Shown one piece after another: positions 38,974 through 48,738 of a stretch of DNA of 64,000 bases (the stretch's first letter is position 1; every line of letters begins with the position of its first letter). A program made the translations under genes and the position numbers. The notes beneath the pieces were generated by a model. It saw only the letters and a program-made list of their open reading frames with translations. It was not told the DNA's origin and did not search any database. Source of the DNA: Mycolicibacillus trivialis (GTDB lineage: Bacteria > Actinomycetota > Actinomycetes > Mycobacteriales > Mycobacteriaceae); NCBI RefSeq assembly GCF_002102395.1, contig NZ_LQPZ01000041.1, positions 39,639-103,638 on the forward strand, read 5' to 3'.

Positions 38974-39438
38974 TCACGGCCCGGGCACCTGCCCGCCGCC
39001 GTGCAGCAGCGATCCGAGGTTGAGCCGCCCGATGTCCCCCCGCAACCGGGCCTCGGCCCCCGCGGCGTCCAGCGGCGGCGGGGCCTCGGCGGAGTTGTCC
39101 AGCGTCCACGGCTGGCACCCGCTGGTGCGGAACTCGGTGTCGGTCGGTTCGATCCGCACGACTTGCGGTTTCTTGGTCATCGCGTTGTCGAGGAGTTTGC
39201 CGTCGCGGCTGCGTTTCCAGTAGCAGGTGCCGTCCTCGACCGGCCCGGCCGAGGTGTAGGTGCCGGGTGCGATGTCGGTGCCGACCGCGTAGTGACCGTC
39301 GGCGTCGATCACCGTCGCCGGTTCGGCGGGCTCGGCCGGCTCAGCGGGGTCGGCCGGGTCGGCCGCGGCCGGACCGATCGCTACCGCGCCGGTGACCACG
39401 AACATCGCCGCGGCCACCGCTGCTGCTTTCGATCTCAT
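38974..39438 (-). CDS. Secreted hypothetical protein with Pro/Ala/Glu-rich N-terminus
   Basis: 154-residue protein with a signal peptide (about 1-26, ending GPAAA) followed by a PADPAEPAEPAEP repeat and a mature domain with two cysteines (DGTCYWKRSRDGK, RTSGCQPWTL) that probably pair. GTYTSAGPVEDGTCYW resembles the small beta domain found in several secreted mycobacterial proteins. Function unknown. Start ATG 39438. It is divergent from the acyltransferase gene. Confidence 0.8.
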   Translation of the reverse strand: MRSKAAAVAAAMFVVTGAVAIGPAAADPADPAEPAEPAEPATVIDADGHYAVGTDIAPGTYTSAGPVEDGTCYWKRSRDGKLLDNAMTKKPQVVRIEPTDTEFRTSGCQPWTLDNSAEAPPPLDAAGAEARLRGDIGRLNLGSLLHGGGQVPGP

Positions 39439-39511
39439 GGCCCCCCAGCGTACGCGCGCCCGACCGCGGGGGCCGAACCGCGGCGGCCGAGACGCGGCCG
39501 CCGCAGGTCCC

Positions 39512-39527
39512 GGATCGGGCCCGATCC
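39512..39527. repeat. 16-bp perfect palindrome upstream of acyltransferase
   Basis: GGATCGGGCCCGATCC is a perfect palindrome in the 164-base divergent spacer between the secreted protein and the acyltransferase, about 75 bases before the latter. It could be an operator or a hairpin; no regulator lies nearby. Confidence 0.45.
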
Positions 39528-39602
39528 TGCTGTTACCCTGCGGAAGCCGCGGCAGGCCGCGGCGGCACCGAGACCGGCAGGGACGAGCCCGGAAAGAGAG
39601 TT

Positions 39603-40838
39603 GTGGGCGGCGGAGAGATCAGGGCGTTGACCGGCCTGCGAATCGTGGCTGCCCTGTGGGTGGTGCTGTTCCACTTCCGGCCACTGCTCGCCGAGGCGGC
39701 CCCCTACCGCGCCGAGGCGCTCGCACCGGTGCTCGACACCGGCGCGCAGGGCGTCGACCTGTTCTTCATCCTCAGCGGCTTCGTCCTGACCTGGAACTAT
39801 CTGGACCGGATGGGGGAGCGCTGGTCGGCGCGAGCCACCCTGCGGTTCCTGTGGCTGCGGCTGGCCCGGGTCTGGCCGGTGTACCTGGTCACCCTGCATC
39901 TGGCCGCGGTGTGGATCATCTTCACCCTCAATGTCGGCAACACCCCGTCCCCGGACGCGGAGAACCTGACTGCGGTCAGCTATCTCCGTCAGCTGCTGTT
40001 GGTGCAGCTGTGGTTCGAGCCGTACTTCGACCGCACCAGCTGGGACGGCCCGGCCTGGTCGATCAGCGCCGAATGGCTGGCCTACCTGCTGTTCGGGTTG
40101 CTGATCCTGGTGGTGTTCCGGCTGGCCCGGGTCACCCGGGCACGGGGACTGCTGTGGCTGGCGTTGGCGGCCACGCTGCCGCCGCTGCTGCTGCTGGTGG
40201 CCACCGGCGAGTTCTACACCCCGTGGAGTTGGCTGCCGCGGATCGTGATGCAGTTCACCGCCGGGGCGCTGGCCTGCACCGCGGTCCGCAAGCTGCGGCT
40301 CACACCGCGGGCCCGGACCGGGGCGGGCGCGCTCTCGGTGCTGCTGGTCGCGGTCATCGTCGGCGCCCTGTACTGGCTGGACGCACACCCGATCGCCACG
40401 ATCCCCGACGCCCGCGGCCTCGTCGACGTCCTGTTCGTCCCGCTGGTGGTGACGCTGACGGTCGGCACCGGCGTGCTGACCCGGCTGCTGTCGACCCGGC
40501 TGCTGGTCTACGGCGGCCAGATCTCCTTCGCGCTGTACATGGTGCACGAGATCGTGCACACGGCGTGGGACTGGTTCGCCGCCGAACACCAGGTGGTCCT
40601 CAACCCGGCCGGCGGCAAGCTGGTGGTGGTCGGCACCATCGGGGTCTCGGTGGCCGCGGCGGCGCTGCTCTACCACCTGGTCGAGGAGCCCGCGCGACGC
40701 TGGATGCGCCGGATGGTCGAGGTCCGCGACGCCGACCTGCCCGCCGGGGCATGGGCGACGACGACAACGCCGTCCCCGCCGACAACGACGCAGCCCTCGC
40801 CGGTCGGGGAGACGGTCGGCGCGGGCCGTTTGGTTTGA
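39603..40838 (+). CDS. Membrane acyltransferase, family 3 (OafA/YrhL-like)
   Basis: 411-residue integral membrane protein of the acyltransferase-3 family. It starts GEIRALTGLRIVAALWVVLF with the conserved His shortly after, and has about ten hydrophobic segments (LFFILSGFVLTWNYL, AWSISAEWLAYLLFGL, SFALYMVHEIVHTAWDW). These enzymes O-acylate cell-envelope sugars or lipids from cytoplasmic acyl-CoA. GTG start 39603 behind AAAGAGAG. The SGNH hydrolase follows 59 bases on, and could be a partner in acyl transfer or removal. Confidence 0.9.
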   Translation: MGGGEIRALTGLRIVAALWVVLFHFRPLLAEAAPYRAEALAPVLDTGAQGVDLFFILSGFVLTWNYLDRMGERWSARATLRFLWLRLARVWPVYLVTLHLAAVWIIFTLNVGNTPSPDAENLTAVSYLRQLLLVQLWFEPYFDRTSWDGPAWSISAEWLAYLLFGLLILVVFRLARVTRARGLLWLALAATLPPLLLLVATGEFYTPWSWLPRIVMQFTAGALACTAVRKLRLTPRARTGAGALSVLLVAVIVGALYWLDAHPIATIPDARGLVDVLFVPLVVTLTVGTGVLTRLLSTRLLVYGGQISFALYMVHEIVHTAWDWFAAEHQVVLNPAGGKLVVVGTIGVSVAAAALLYHLVEEPARRWMRRMVEVRDADLPAGAWATTTTPSPPTTTQPSPVGETVGAGRLV

Positions 40839-40897
40839 TGGTTCCCTCCGGTCGCGGTGTCCGCCGCGCCGACCCTCAACCACATCGGGAGGCAGCG

Positions 40898-41578
40898 GTG
40901 CGTCGGCCGGCTCTGATCATCACCTCGCTGACCCTGCTGGCCGGGCTGCTCGGCTGTCAGGCCCGCGCCCCCTACCGGCTGACCGACCATCACGTCGCGG
41001 TGAGCCACATCGCGGTGATCGGTGATTCCTACACCACGGGCTCGGTCGAGGGCGGCGTCGGGCCGCAGGGTTGGCCGGTGCGGGCCGGTCAGTTGCTCGA
41101 CCACGACGGCAAGCCGGTCACGATGAGCGTGGTCGCCGAGGGCGGCGCGGGCTACGGCGTCCGCGGAAACCACGGCAGCATCTTCACCGACCTGGCCGCC
41201 CGGGCCGTCGGCACAGACGACGTGCTGGTGGTGTTCTTCGGCTCCCGCAACGATGACGTCGCCGACTTCGGCCGGCTGCCCGGACAGATGCGCGACGCCC
41301 TCGCGGTGGCGCGCCGCGGCGCCCCGAACGCGAAACTGCTGGTGATCGGGCCGCCGTGGCCGACGCCGGAGGTCCCCGAGCCGGTGCTGCGGGTACGCGA
41401 CATCCTCGCCGCGGAAGCGGCCGCGGCCTCCGCCGACTTCGTCGATCCGCTGGCCGAGGGCTGGTTCGTCGGGTTGCCGTTCCTGATCGGCGCGGACGGC
41501 ATCCACCCCAACGATCTGGGCCACGGCTACCTGGCCGACCGGATCGCGCCGCTGATCAACGCCCGGCTGCCGGGCTGA
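40898..41578 (+). CDS. SGNH/GDSL hydrolase lipoprotein
   Basis: 226-residue esterase-fold lipoprotein. The signal peptide ends in the lipobox LLAGLLGC (Cys about 18). Block I is IAVIGDSYTTGS with the nucleophile Ser, and the Asp-His pair is in GADGIHPNDLGHGYL. It hydrolyses or transfers acyl esters outside the membrane. GTG start 40898 (RRPALIITSLTLL) with GGGAGG upstream. It probably forms an operon with the acyltransferase, suggesting O-acyl editing of an envelope glycan or lipid. Confidence 0.86.
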   Translation: MRRPALIITSLTLLAGLLGCQARAPYRLTDHHVAVSHIAVIGDSYTTGSVEGGVGPQGWPVRAGQLLDHDGKPVTMSVVAEGGAGYGVRGNHGSIFTDLAARAVGTDDVLVVFFGSRNDDVADFGRLPGQMRDALAVARRGAPNAKLLVIGPPWPTPEVPEPVLRVRDILAAEAAAASADFVDPLAEGWFVGLPFLIGADGIHPNDLGHGYLADRIAPLINARLPG

Positions 41579-41585
41579 TCCGGCG

Positions 41586-42293
41586 CTACCGGCGGTTGAG
41601 CCGTTCGACCACGAAGTCAGCGGCCTGACCGGTCATCCCGTTGGCCGCGTAGAGCCCGTGGGTGCCGCCGTCGTTGCCGGAGGGCGAGCAGATCGGGTCC
41701 GTGTCGATGCACAGGTTGATGGTCTTGGGGGCGTACCGGGAGCCGATCGTGATCGGTGGTGCGTCGATCTGCCGCAGGAACGCCGGGGACGGCTCGCCGA
41801 ACAACGCGACCGCGGCCACGTGGTCGGCGACCCCGGCGGGCATCGGACCGTCGATCCCGTCCGGCAGGGTGAAGTTCTCCGGAACCGAGTCGGAGGTGAC
41901 GTAGCCGGCCACCGCCGCGCCCTGGGAGAACCCGCCGAGCACGATCTTGGTGTCGGGGCAGTTCGCAGCGGTCGCCTGCACGTGGTTGCTCGCGTCGATG
42001 ACGCCCTGCGCGGCAGTCGGGAAGTCGGTGCTGGCCGGGTAGTTGACCGGGTAGACCGTCATCGATCTGTCACCGACCCGGCCACGCAGCGCATCCACGA
42101 AACCCTGGCCGACGCCGCCGACCCCGGCCGGTTCGAAGGTGCCGCGCGCGAACACCACCTCCACGTCGGGGCAGGGGGCGGCACCGGCGACCGGGGCCGT
42201 CGCGGTCGGTGCGGTCACCGCCGCAGCCGCGGCGAGCGCACCGGCGCCGAGCAACCTCAGCCACCGCAGGGAATTCACTTCGACTCTGGTCAT
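41586..42293 (-). CDS. Cutinase-like secreted esterase (Culp)
   Basis: 235-residue secreted serine esterase with a signal peptide (about 1-39) and the cutinase outline: CPDVEVVFARGTFEPAGVGG, nucleophile Ser123 in GGFSQGAAVAGYV, and Asp/His in DTDPICSPSGNDGGTHGLY. Cysteines 41, 112 and others form the usual disulfides. Culp enzymes hydrolyse lipid esters or phospholipid acyl chains at the surface. Start ATG 42293. Convergent with the SGNH gene, 7 bases apart. Confidence 0.93.
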   Translation of the reverse strand: MTRVEVNSLRWLRLLGAGALAAAAAVTAPTATAPVAGAAPCPDVEVVFARGTFEPAGVGGVGQGFVDALRGRVGDRSMTVYPVNYPASTDFPTAAQGVIDASNHVQATAANCPDTKIVLGGFSQGAAVAGYVTSDSVPENFTLPDGIDGPMPAGVADHVAAVALFGEPSPAFLRQIDAPPITIGSRYAPKTINLCIDTDPICSPSGNDGGTHGLYAANGMTGQAADFVVERLNRR

Positions 42294-42402
42294 GCTCGCC
42301 CACCGCCTCGTCTCGCCTCAGTCCTGTTCGGGTGGAACCCAGCGTAGAACGGGCGGCCGCGAGCCGATGATTCCGGTCCGCGATCGAGGTGCCGGGCGGC
42401 GC

Positions 42403-44703
42403 TCAGTCCTCCTTGCGGATCAACTGCTGCAGCGCGGTCTTGTCCGGGGAGAGCAGGTCGCGGATCCGATCCTGGTTGACCTCGGCGACGATCACCTCGC
42501 CGACCTCCTGGTGCACGTCGGCGAAGATGCCGTGCGACTTCATCTTCTCGGTCTGGTAGACGTTGTCCTCGGTGGGCGTCACGTAGTAGACCGCGTCGAC
42601 CTTGAACCGGTGCACCAGCCACAGGTGGATGAGGGTCATCAGGCGTTTCTGCCGCAGTTCCTCGGCGAAGGTGTTCTGGTCGCGCACGGTCAGGATGCTG
42701 CGGCCGTGCCGGTCCTTGATCGGGTCGACGATCACGTTGGCGAGGAGTTTCTCCTCGCCGCCGTCGTGCTCGCCGTAGATGCCCAGCTCGAGCAGTTCCC
42801 CGCCCGGCCGGCGCGGACGCAGCTGCACCCGCAGCGTCTCACCGATCCCGTAGTGCTCGCTCCACATCGCCAGCCACTCCTCGAGCAGCTTCTTGGGCAC
42901 CTCGGTCTGCACCAGGTGCTGGTGTTGGGTGGAGCCTTCGCCCATCGCCTTGGTGGTGGCGGTCCGCCCGGAGGACGCGGCCAGCGCGGCGTCGCTGCGC
43001 GGCCCGCCGACCAGGGTCTGCGGAGTCCGGTAGGGCGATTCGATGAGCCGCATCTTGCGCTGCAGTCGGGCCAGCGCCAGCATCCCGTCCTGGCGGAGCG
43101 CACCGGCGAACTCCTCGGCGGCGACACCGTCGATCTGGTGACCGCCGTAGGTCATGAAGTTGAAGACGAAGCCCATCTTGCCCAGTTCCTCGGGGAAGCG
43201 GCGCATCTCCTCGTCGGTCATCCCGGTGGTGTCCCAGTTGAACGACGGGGAGAGGTTGTAGGCCAACATCTTGTCCGGGTAGACCGCGTGGACGGCGTCG
43301 GCGAACTGGCGGGCGTCGTCGAGGTTGGCGGTTTTGGTCTCCATCCACAGCAGGTCGGCGAACGGGGCCGCCGCCAGCGACTTGGCGATCGCATACGGAA
43401 TTCCGCCGCGGATCTGGTAGTAGCCCTCCGGTGTCTTGGCGAGCTCGCAGTCCCAGGTCGCCGGCGCACCGAGTTCACGGGCCTTGGCCTGCGCGGTGTA
43501 CAGCGAAGCGGTGGAGGCGAATTCGCGCCACTCGTCGGCGCTCATCGCACGGGCCTCGCCCTCGCTGGCGGCGAACTCCAGCAGGTCGGCGACCGCCTCC
43601 CCGTAGGTGGTCAGCCCGGCGTCGTCCTGCCAGGCCTGCACGAACCGGGACTCCACCGCGTCGTAGACGTTGTCGATCTGTTCCCCGCTGCCGCCGGAGC
43701 GCCAGCCCTCGACCGCTTCGGACGCGGCAGACAGCAAACCCTGCCGCTCCAGCCACGCGTCGGCGGCGGCGTACTCGCCGTCGGGCAGCGAGTACAGCAG
43801 GTGCCCGTTGAGGTCGGTGATGCCCAGCTGGTCGTGGAAGTAGCGCATCAGCGCCAGGAAACACGACTTGTACGACGGAACCGACAGGTTGGTGGCGCCG
43901 AGCAGGAACGGCTGGTCGCGTTCGTCGGCCCGGCTGTCGATGAGGTTGGCAGCCTCGGCGTCGGTGCGGGCCACGATGATGCCGGGCACCCGCATGATGT
44001 CGAGTTGGAACCGGGCGGTGTTGAGCCGCTTGATCTGTTCGTCGGAGGGGACCAGCACCTTGCCGCCCTGGTGCCCGCATTTCTTGGTCCCTGGCCGCTG
44101 GTCCTCGATGTGGTAGCCGGGTACGCCGGCCTCGACGAAACGCCGGATCAGGTTGCGCACGTGCGGATCGCCGCCGTGGCCGGTGTCGGCGTCGGCGATG
44201 ATGAACGGGCGGAAGTCGTGCACCGGGGTCGCCGCGCGTTCCTCCTCGCTCATCCGGGAGCGCAGGTACTCCTGGTTGCGGTCGGCGGTGAGCAGTGCGC
44301 GCACCAGCCCGGCGGCCTCGTCGGGCACCTGGCTCAGCGGGTAGCTGGCCAGGTCGGGTCCGGGATCCTCGCTGATCGAGCCTTTCGCCGAGGTGGCCCA
44401 GCCGCCGAGGTAGATGCCCTCGATGCCCATCCGCTTGATGGTCACCGCCTGCCCCGGGGAGTAGGGGCCGAAGGTGGAGATGCTCTTCCTCTCCGCGAAG
44501 AGCTCACGCAACCGGGTGTAGAACGCCGCGGCCGCATCCCGCGCGACGGTGTAATCGACCGGGATGGTTCCGCGCTGCTGGACGACCTGGCGCGCGGTGT
44601 ACAGCCGGGTGATCTCACTGAACCGCGGACCGTCGAAGTACTGCTGGGTCGCAGTCACGTCCTGCTCGAAGGTGGTCTGCGAATCCGTTTCCGCGACGGC
44701 CAT
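42403..44703 (-). CDS. aceA: Isocitrate lyase, long form (ICL2)
   Basis: 766-residue glyoxylate-shunt enzyme that splits isocitrate to glyoxylate and succinate and can act on methylisocitrate. The catalytic loop is [12 protein letters not shown] near residue 215, with [12 protein letters not shown] and [12 protein letters not shown]; the long C-terminal domain is the regulatory part unique to ICL2. It is one intact frame, unlike aceAa/aceAb (Rv1915/Rv1916) of strain H37Rv. Start ATG 44703, GGAG nearby. It has its own promoter in the spacer to the divergent lipoprotein gene. Confidence 0.95.
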   Translation of the reverse strand: MAVAETDSQTTFEQDVTATQQYFDGPRFSEITRLYTARQVVQQRGTIPVDYTVARDAAAAFYTRLRELFAERKSISTFGPYSPGQAVTIKRMGIEGIYLGGWATSAKGSISEDPGPDLASYPLSQVPDEAAGLVRALLTADRNQEYLRSRMSEEERAATPVHDFRPFIIADADTGHGGDPHVRNLIRRFVEAGVPGYHIEDQRPGTKKCGHQGGKVLVPSDEQIKRLNTARFQLDIMRVPGIIVARTDAEAANLIDSRADERDQPFLLGATNLSVPSYKSCFLALMRYFHDQLGITDLNGHLLYSLPDGEYAAADAWLERQGLLSAASEAVEGWRSGGSGEQIDNVYDAVESRFVQAWQDDAGLTTYGEAVADLLEFAASEGEARAMSADEWREFASTASLYTAQAKARELGAPATWDCELAKTPEGYYQIRGGIPYAIAKSLAAAPFADLLWMETKTANLDDARQFADAVHAVYPDKMLAYNLSPSFNWDTTGMTDEEMRRFPEELGKMGFVFNFMTYGGHQIDGVAAEEFAGALRQDGMLALARLQRKMRLIESPYRTPQTLVGGPRSDAALAASSGRTATTKAMGEGSTQHQHLVQTEVPKKLLEEWLAMWSEHYGIGETLRVQLRPRRPGGELLELGIYGEHDGGEEKLLANVIVDPIKDRHGRSILTVRDQNTFAEELRQKRLMTLIHLWLVHRFKVDAVYYVTPTEDNVYQTEKMKSHGIFADVHQEVGEVIVAEVNQDRIRDLLSPDKTALQQLIRKED

Positions 44704-44891
44704 GATTGCTCGCTCCTTCTCGGCGCTGGTGTTCTCTGCCCCGTCGACAAACCCTCGGGGAGACTTAGTGAGTCTGCCACTGCGGCCCAGTCTATGTGGG
44801 CGATTGCCGACGTCGCCGAGATCGCGGTGCGGTCGCCGGCCCGCCACTACACTCGACCGCGCACCGGGGGGCGATCGCGAGGAGGCCCGCG

Positions 44892-45428
44892 ATGTCGAGG
44901 GACTGGCGACCGCAGTGGTCCGGGGTGGCGATCGCGGTGACCGCGCTGGCGGTGCCGACCGGCTGCAGCCCGACTCCACCCGCCGACACCGCCGCCACCA
45001 CCGTGTCGGCGACCGCGACGACGCCGGTGACCCGGGCGCCGGCACCGCCGCCACCGCCCAGCGTCGCGCCGGCCGAGACGAGGCCGTGGGTGGCGCTGCA
45101 GACCGGTGACTGCCTGGCCGATCCACCGCCGGCCGATCCGGCCGTCGTCCTGGTGACGGTCGTGGACTGCGCCGCGCCGCACGCCGCGGAGGTCTTCCGG
45201 CGGGTGCCGGTGCCGGTCAACGACGCCGTCACCGACGTCGCCGACGTGGAGTGCGCGGCCGGTTTCACCGACTACACCGGCGTCGCGGTCGGCGACAGCC
45301 GGTACGCCATGACCTACTTGATCGATTCGATGCAGGACCGCACCGGCGCCGTGCCCGAGCCCAGCACGGTGATCTGCCTGTTGCACTCCCGCGACGGCGG
45401 CCCGACGACCGGCACCGCGCGACGCTGA
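44892..45428 (+). CDS. Lipoprotein with Pro-rich linker, unknown function
   Basis: 178-residue predicted lipoprotein. The signal ends in a lipobox (LAVPTGC, Cys about 25), followed by a Thr/Ala/Pro-rich linker ([15 protein letters not shown]) and a small Cys-containing domain ([39 protein letters not shown]) of the kind seen in septum-formation-type proteins. Ligand and role unknown. Start ATG 44892 with AGGAGG upstream. It lies before fadD31 on the same strand. Confidence 0.82.
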   Translation: MSRDWRPQWSGVAIAVTALAVPTGCSPTPPADTAATTVSATATTPVTRAPAPPPPPSVAPAETRPWVALQTGDCLADPPPADPAVVLVTVVDCAAPHAAEVFRRVPVPVNDAVTDVADVECAAGFTDYTGVAVGDSRYAMTYLIDSMQDRTGAVPEPSTVICLLHSRDGGPTTGTARR

Positions 45429-45466
45429 GCGGCGGGGGTCTCGCGACCCGGCCCTACACTGCGGTT

Positions 45467-47299
45467 ATGAGTGCCGCACCCGGACAACAGTTCACACCGC
45501 CGAAGGGCCTGCTGCGAATCGAGGACTGTCTTGACGACCGGGGCGAGATCGTGCTGCCCGCGGGCACCACACCGCTGTCGCTGATCGACCGCAACGTCGC
45601 GAACATCGGCGACACCGTCGCCTACCGGTATCTGGACTACACCGGCAGCGGCGAACCGCAGGTGCTGGAGTGGACCTGGGCCCGGCTCGGCAGCCGGCTG
45701 CGTGCCATCGGGGCCGAGGTGCAGCGGCACGCCGGACCCGGGGATCGGGTGGCGATCATGGCGCCGCAGAGCCTGGACTACATCGGCGGTTTTTTCGGCG
45801 CGGTCAAGGCCGGCGCGGTCGGGGTACCGCTGTTCGCCCCGGAACTGCCCGGCCACGCCGAGCGACTCGACATCGCCCTGCATGACGCCGCCCCGAGCCT
45901 GGTGCTGACCACCCGCGCCACCGCCACCGCGGTGCAGGAGGCGTTGGCTGCCCTGCCTGCGGCGGACCGGCCACCGATCCTGCTCATCGACGAGATCCCG
46001 GACTCGGCGGGCGAGGACTTCCGCCACGTCGACCTGGCCGTCGACGACGTCTCCCACCTGCAGTACACCTCCGGTGCGACGCGCCCGCCGGTCGGTGTGG
46101 AGGTCACCCACCGGGCGGTCGGCACCAACCTGGTGCAGATGATCCTGTCGATCGACCTGCTGAACCGCAACACCCACGGGGTGAGCTGGCTGCCGCTCTA
46201 CCACGACATGGGGTTGTCGATGATCGGCTTCCCGACCGTCTACGGCGGGCACTCCACGCTGATGTCGCCGACGGCCTTCGTCCGCCGGCCGCAGCGCTGG
46301 ATCCAGGCGCTGTCCGCCGAGGCCCGGCACGGCCAGGTGGTGACCGCCGCCCCGAACCTCGCCTACGAGTGGGCCGCGCAGCGCGGCAGGCCCGGCCCCG
46401 GCGAGGACGTCGATTTGAGCAACGTGGTGATGATCATCGGCTCCGAGCCGGTCAGCATGGCCGCGATCGACGCCTTCAGCGAAGCGTTCACCCCGTACGG
46501 CCTGGCGCCCACCGCGATCAAGCCGTCCTACGGGATCGCCGAGGCGACCCTGATGGTCGCCACGACCGCCCCCACCGTCCGCGCCGAACTGACCCATTTC
46601 GACCGGGATCGGCTGGCCACCGGCACCGTCGTGCGGGTACCCGCCGACTCGCCCACCGCGGTGCCGCTGGTGTCGTGCGGGCAGCTGGCGCGCAGCCTGC
46701 GCGGGGTGATCGTCGACCCGGCGACCCGCCGCGAGCTGCCCGACGGCCACGTCGGGGAGATCTGGCTCCACGGCGACAACGTCGGCCGCGGCTACTGGCG
46801 TCGCCCGCGGGAGACGGCCGCCACCTTCGGCGCCGTCCTCGCCGCGACGCTCGGCGACGACGGGCACGCCGGCGACGTGCCGGCGTCGGCGGGCTGGCTG
46901 CGCACCGGTGACCTGGGCGCCTATCTCGACGGGGAGCTGTACGTGACCGGCCGGATCGCCGAGTTGATCACCGTCGACGGTCGCAGCCACTACCCGCACG
47001 ACATCGAGGTCACCGTGGCCGACGCCGCCGCGATGGTGCGCCGCGGCTACGCGGTGGCTTTCGCGGTGCCGGGCGACGGCGGAGCCGGGGGGCTGGTCGT
47101 GGTCGCCGAGCGGGCACGCGGCACCGGCCGCGACGATCCGCAACCGGCGGTCGACGCGATCGTCGCGGCGGTCAGGGCGACCCACGGCCTCGAGGTCGCC
47201 GATGTGCGGTTCCTGTCCGCCGGGTCGATCCCGCGGACCACCAGCGGCAAGCTGGCCCGGTTGGCCTGCCGCGCCCAGTACCTGGAGGGTGCGCTGTGA
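45467..47299 (+). CDS. fadD31: Fatty-acyl-AMP/CoA ligase, FadD31-like
   Basis: 610-residue adenylate-forming enzyme. Core motifs are YTSGATRPPVGVEVTHRAV (A3), SYGIAEATLMVATT, and LYVTGRIAELITVDGR with the C-terminal Lys in RTTSGKLARLACR. The overall pattern, with the FAAL-type insertion region, suits a fatty-acyl-AMP ligase more than a CoA ligase, though this needs testing. It corresponds to Rv1925 (about 620 residues). The next gene starts within its stop codon. Start ATG 45467. Confidence 0.88.
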   Translation: MSAAPGQQFTPPKGLLRIEDCLDDRGEIVLPAGTTPLSLIDRNVANIGDTVAYRYLDYTGSGEPQVLEWTWARLGSRLRAIGAEVQRHAGPGDRVAIMAPQSLDYIGGFFGAVKAGAVGVPLFAPELPGHAERLDIALHDAAPSLVLTTRATATAVQEALAALPAADRPPILLIDEIPDSAGEDFRHVDLAVDDVSHLQYTSGATRPPVGVEVTHRAVGTNLVQMILSIDLLNRNTHGVSWLPLYHDMGLSMIGFPTVYGGHSTLMSPTAFVRRPQRWIQALSAEARHGQVVTAAPNLAYEWAAQRGRPGPGEDVDLSNVVMIIGSEPVSMAAIDAFSEAFTPYGLAPTAIKPSYGIAEATLMVATTAPTVRAELTHFDRDRLATGTVVRVPADSPTAVPLVSCGQLARSLRGVIVDPATRRELPDGHVGEIWLHGDNVGRGYWRRPRETAATFGAVLAATLGDDGHAGDVPASAGWLRTGDLGAYLDGELYVTGRIAELITVDGRSHYPHDIEVTVADAAAMVRRGYAVAFAVPGDGGAGGLVVVAERARGTGRDDPQPAVDAIVAAVRATHGLEVADVRFLSAGSIPRTTSGKLARLACRAQYLEGAL

Positions 47300-48318
47300 C
47301 GTCCCGGACGAACCGCCAGGTGCTGCTGCGTCGCCGCCCTACCGGCCTGGTCGGACCCGACGACACCGAGCTGGTCACCGCGCCCGCCCCCGAGCCCGCT
47401 GACGGGGAGGCGCTGGTCCGCACCACCTACATCGGGATCGACGCGGCGGTGCGGACGTGGCTGGACGACCAGCCGGGGTATCTGCCGCCGGTGCAGATCG
47501 GTGAGGTGATCCGGGCGGCCGGGATCGGCGAGGTGGTCGCCTCCCGGTGTGACGCCTACGCGGTCGGCGACGTCGTCACCACGTTGACCGGGTTCCAGGA
47601 GTACGTGATCGTGCGCGACGACGTGTTCACCACGCCGGTGGCCGGAACCGACGTCGACCAGCGCGCGGTGATGTCGGTGTTCGGGCCCACCGGCGCCACC
47701 GCGTATTTCGGCATGGTCGGGGTGGGCCGGCCGGCGGCGGGGGAGACGGTGGTGGTCTCGGCCGCGGCCGGGGCGACCGGCTCGGTGGCCGGGCAGATCG
47801 CCAAGATCGCCGGGGCCCGCGTGGTCGGGATCGCCGGCGGGCCGCGCAAATGCCGCGCCGTGGTCGAGGAGTTCGGTTTCGATGCCTGCATCGACTACAA
47901 GCGCGGACAGGTCGCCGCGGATCTCAAAGAACACTGTCCGCGCGGTGTCGACGTCTACTTCGACAACGTGGGCGGCGAGATCCTCGATGCGGTGCTGGGG
48001 CGGCTGGCCCACAACGCCCGGGTGGTGCTGTGCGGGGTGATCTCCAGTTATCTCACCGGCGAGCACCCGGGGCCGGCCAACTACGTCAACCTGCTGGCCA
48101 AAACCGCGCGGATGCAAGGGTTCAACGCGCTCCACGAGTGGGGGCGCTTCGATGAGGCGTTCGCCGCACTGCGCGGTTGGGAGCGCGACGGGCTGCTGGT
48201 GCACCGCGAACACGTCATCGACGGCCTCGAATCGTGCGTGACGGCGCTCAACGGGTTGTTTACCGGGGTCAACATCGGCAAGATGCTGGTGAAGGTCAGC
48301 GAGCCGACGAGCCGCTGA
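47296..48318 (+). CDS. MDR-family NADP-dependent oxidoreductase (CurA/PTGR-like)
   Basis: 340-residue medium-chain reductase without catalytic zinc. The NADPH fold is VVSAAAGATGSVAGQIAKI; FGPTGATAYFGM and PRGVDVYFDNVGGEILDAVL are typical of prostaglandin-reductase/curcumin-reductase relatives that reduce alpha,beta-unsaturated ketones. Start GTG 47296 overlaps the fadD31 stop by four bases (GTGA), so the two are coupled and probably handle one acyl product. Confidence 0.88.
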   Translation: MTSRTNRQVLLRRRPTGLVGPDDTELVTAPAPEPADGEALVRTTYIGIDAAVRTWLDDQPGYLPPVQIGEVIRAAGIGEVVASRCDAYAVGDVVTTLTGFQEYVIVRDDVFTTPVAGTDVDQRAVMSVFGPTGATAYFGMVGVGRPAAGETVVVSAAAGATGSVAGQIAKIAGARVVGIAGGPRKCRAVVEEFGFDACIDYKRGQVAADLKEHCPRGVDVYFDNVGGEILDAVLGRLAHNARVVLCGVISSYLTGEHPGPANYVNLLAKTARMQGFNALHEWGRFDEAFAALRGWERDGLLVHREHVIDGLESCVTALNGLFTGVNIGKMLVKVSEPTSR

Positions 48319-48382
48319 CCCGAACCCGGGCCGTCACCGTCAACCCGGCCCGGAAGCGCCCGCCCCGCAGTACGATTGCGTC

Positions 48383-48730
48383 GTGACCAGCCCGCAGCGC
48401 CGTGTCCTGGAGCCGGACGGTGCGCTGGCGCCCCGACGAGCACGCCGGATGAGCAGGCGGATGGCGGCGGTCGGTGTGCACATCCCCGCCGAGCGCCTGG
48501 TCGAGATCGCCGCGGGCTGCCCCGCCAGCACCGCCGAGATCACCGACATCCGGTTCGCCGCCACCGCGGCGCAGCTGCGCCACGAGCTGCGTCGCGCCCG
48601 TCAGGAGCGGTGGCATCGGCGCACCGTGCGCTGGTTTCTGGTCGCGGGGTTGACCGTCGCGGCACTGAATGCGCTGGCCTGCCTCGGTTATCTACTGTTC
48701 AGCACACTCGGTTCGGTCGCCGGTTTCTGA
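48383..48730 (+). CDS. Small membrane protein
   Basis: 115-residue protein: a basic N-terminus, a helical stretch (LRHELRRARQERWHRRTV) and one C-terminal membrane segment (FLVAGLTVAALNALACLGYLL). I recognise no family. It is convergent with the enoyl-CoA hydratase. GTG start 48383. Role unknown. Confidence 0.7.
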   Translation: MTSPQRRVLEPDGALAPRRARRMSRRMAAVGVHIPAERLVEIAAGCPASTAEITDIRFAATAAQLRHELRRARQERWHRRTVRWFLVAGLTVAALNALACLGYLLFSTLGSVAGF

Positions 48731-48738
48731 AAGGCCGG

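Noticed and set aside
42139..44940. Long plus-strand frame opposite isocitrate lyase
   Set aside because: It is an antisense shadow caused by high GC; the minus-strand aceA is unmistakable.
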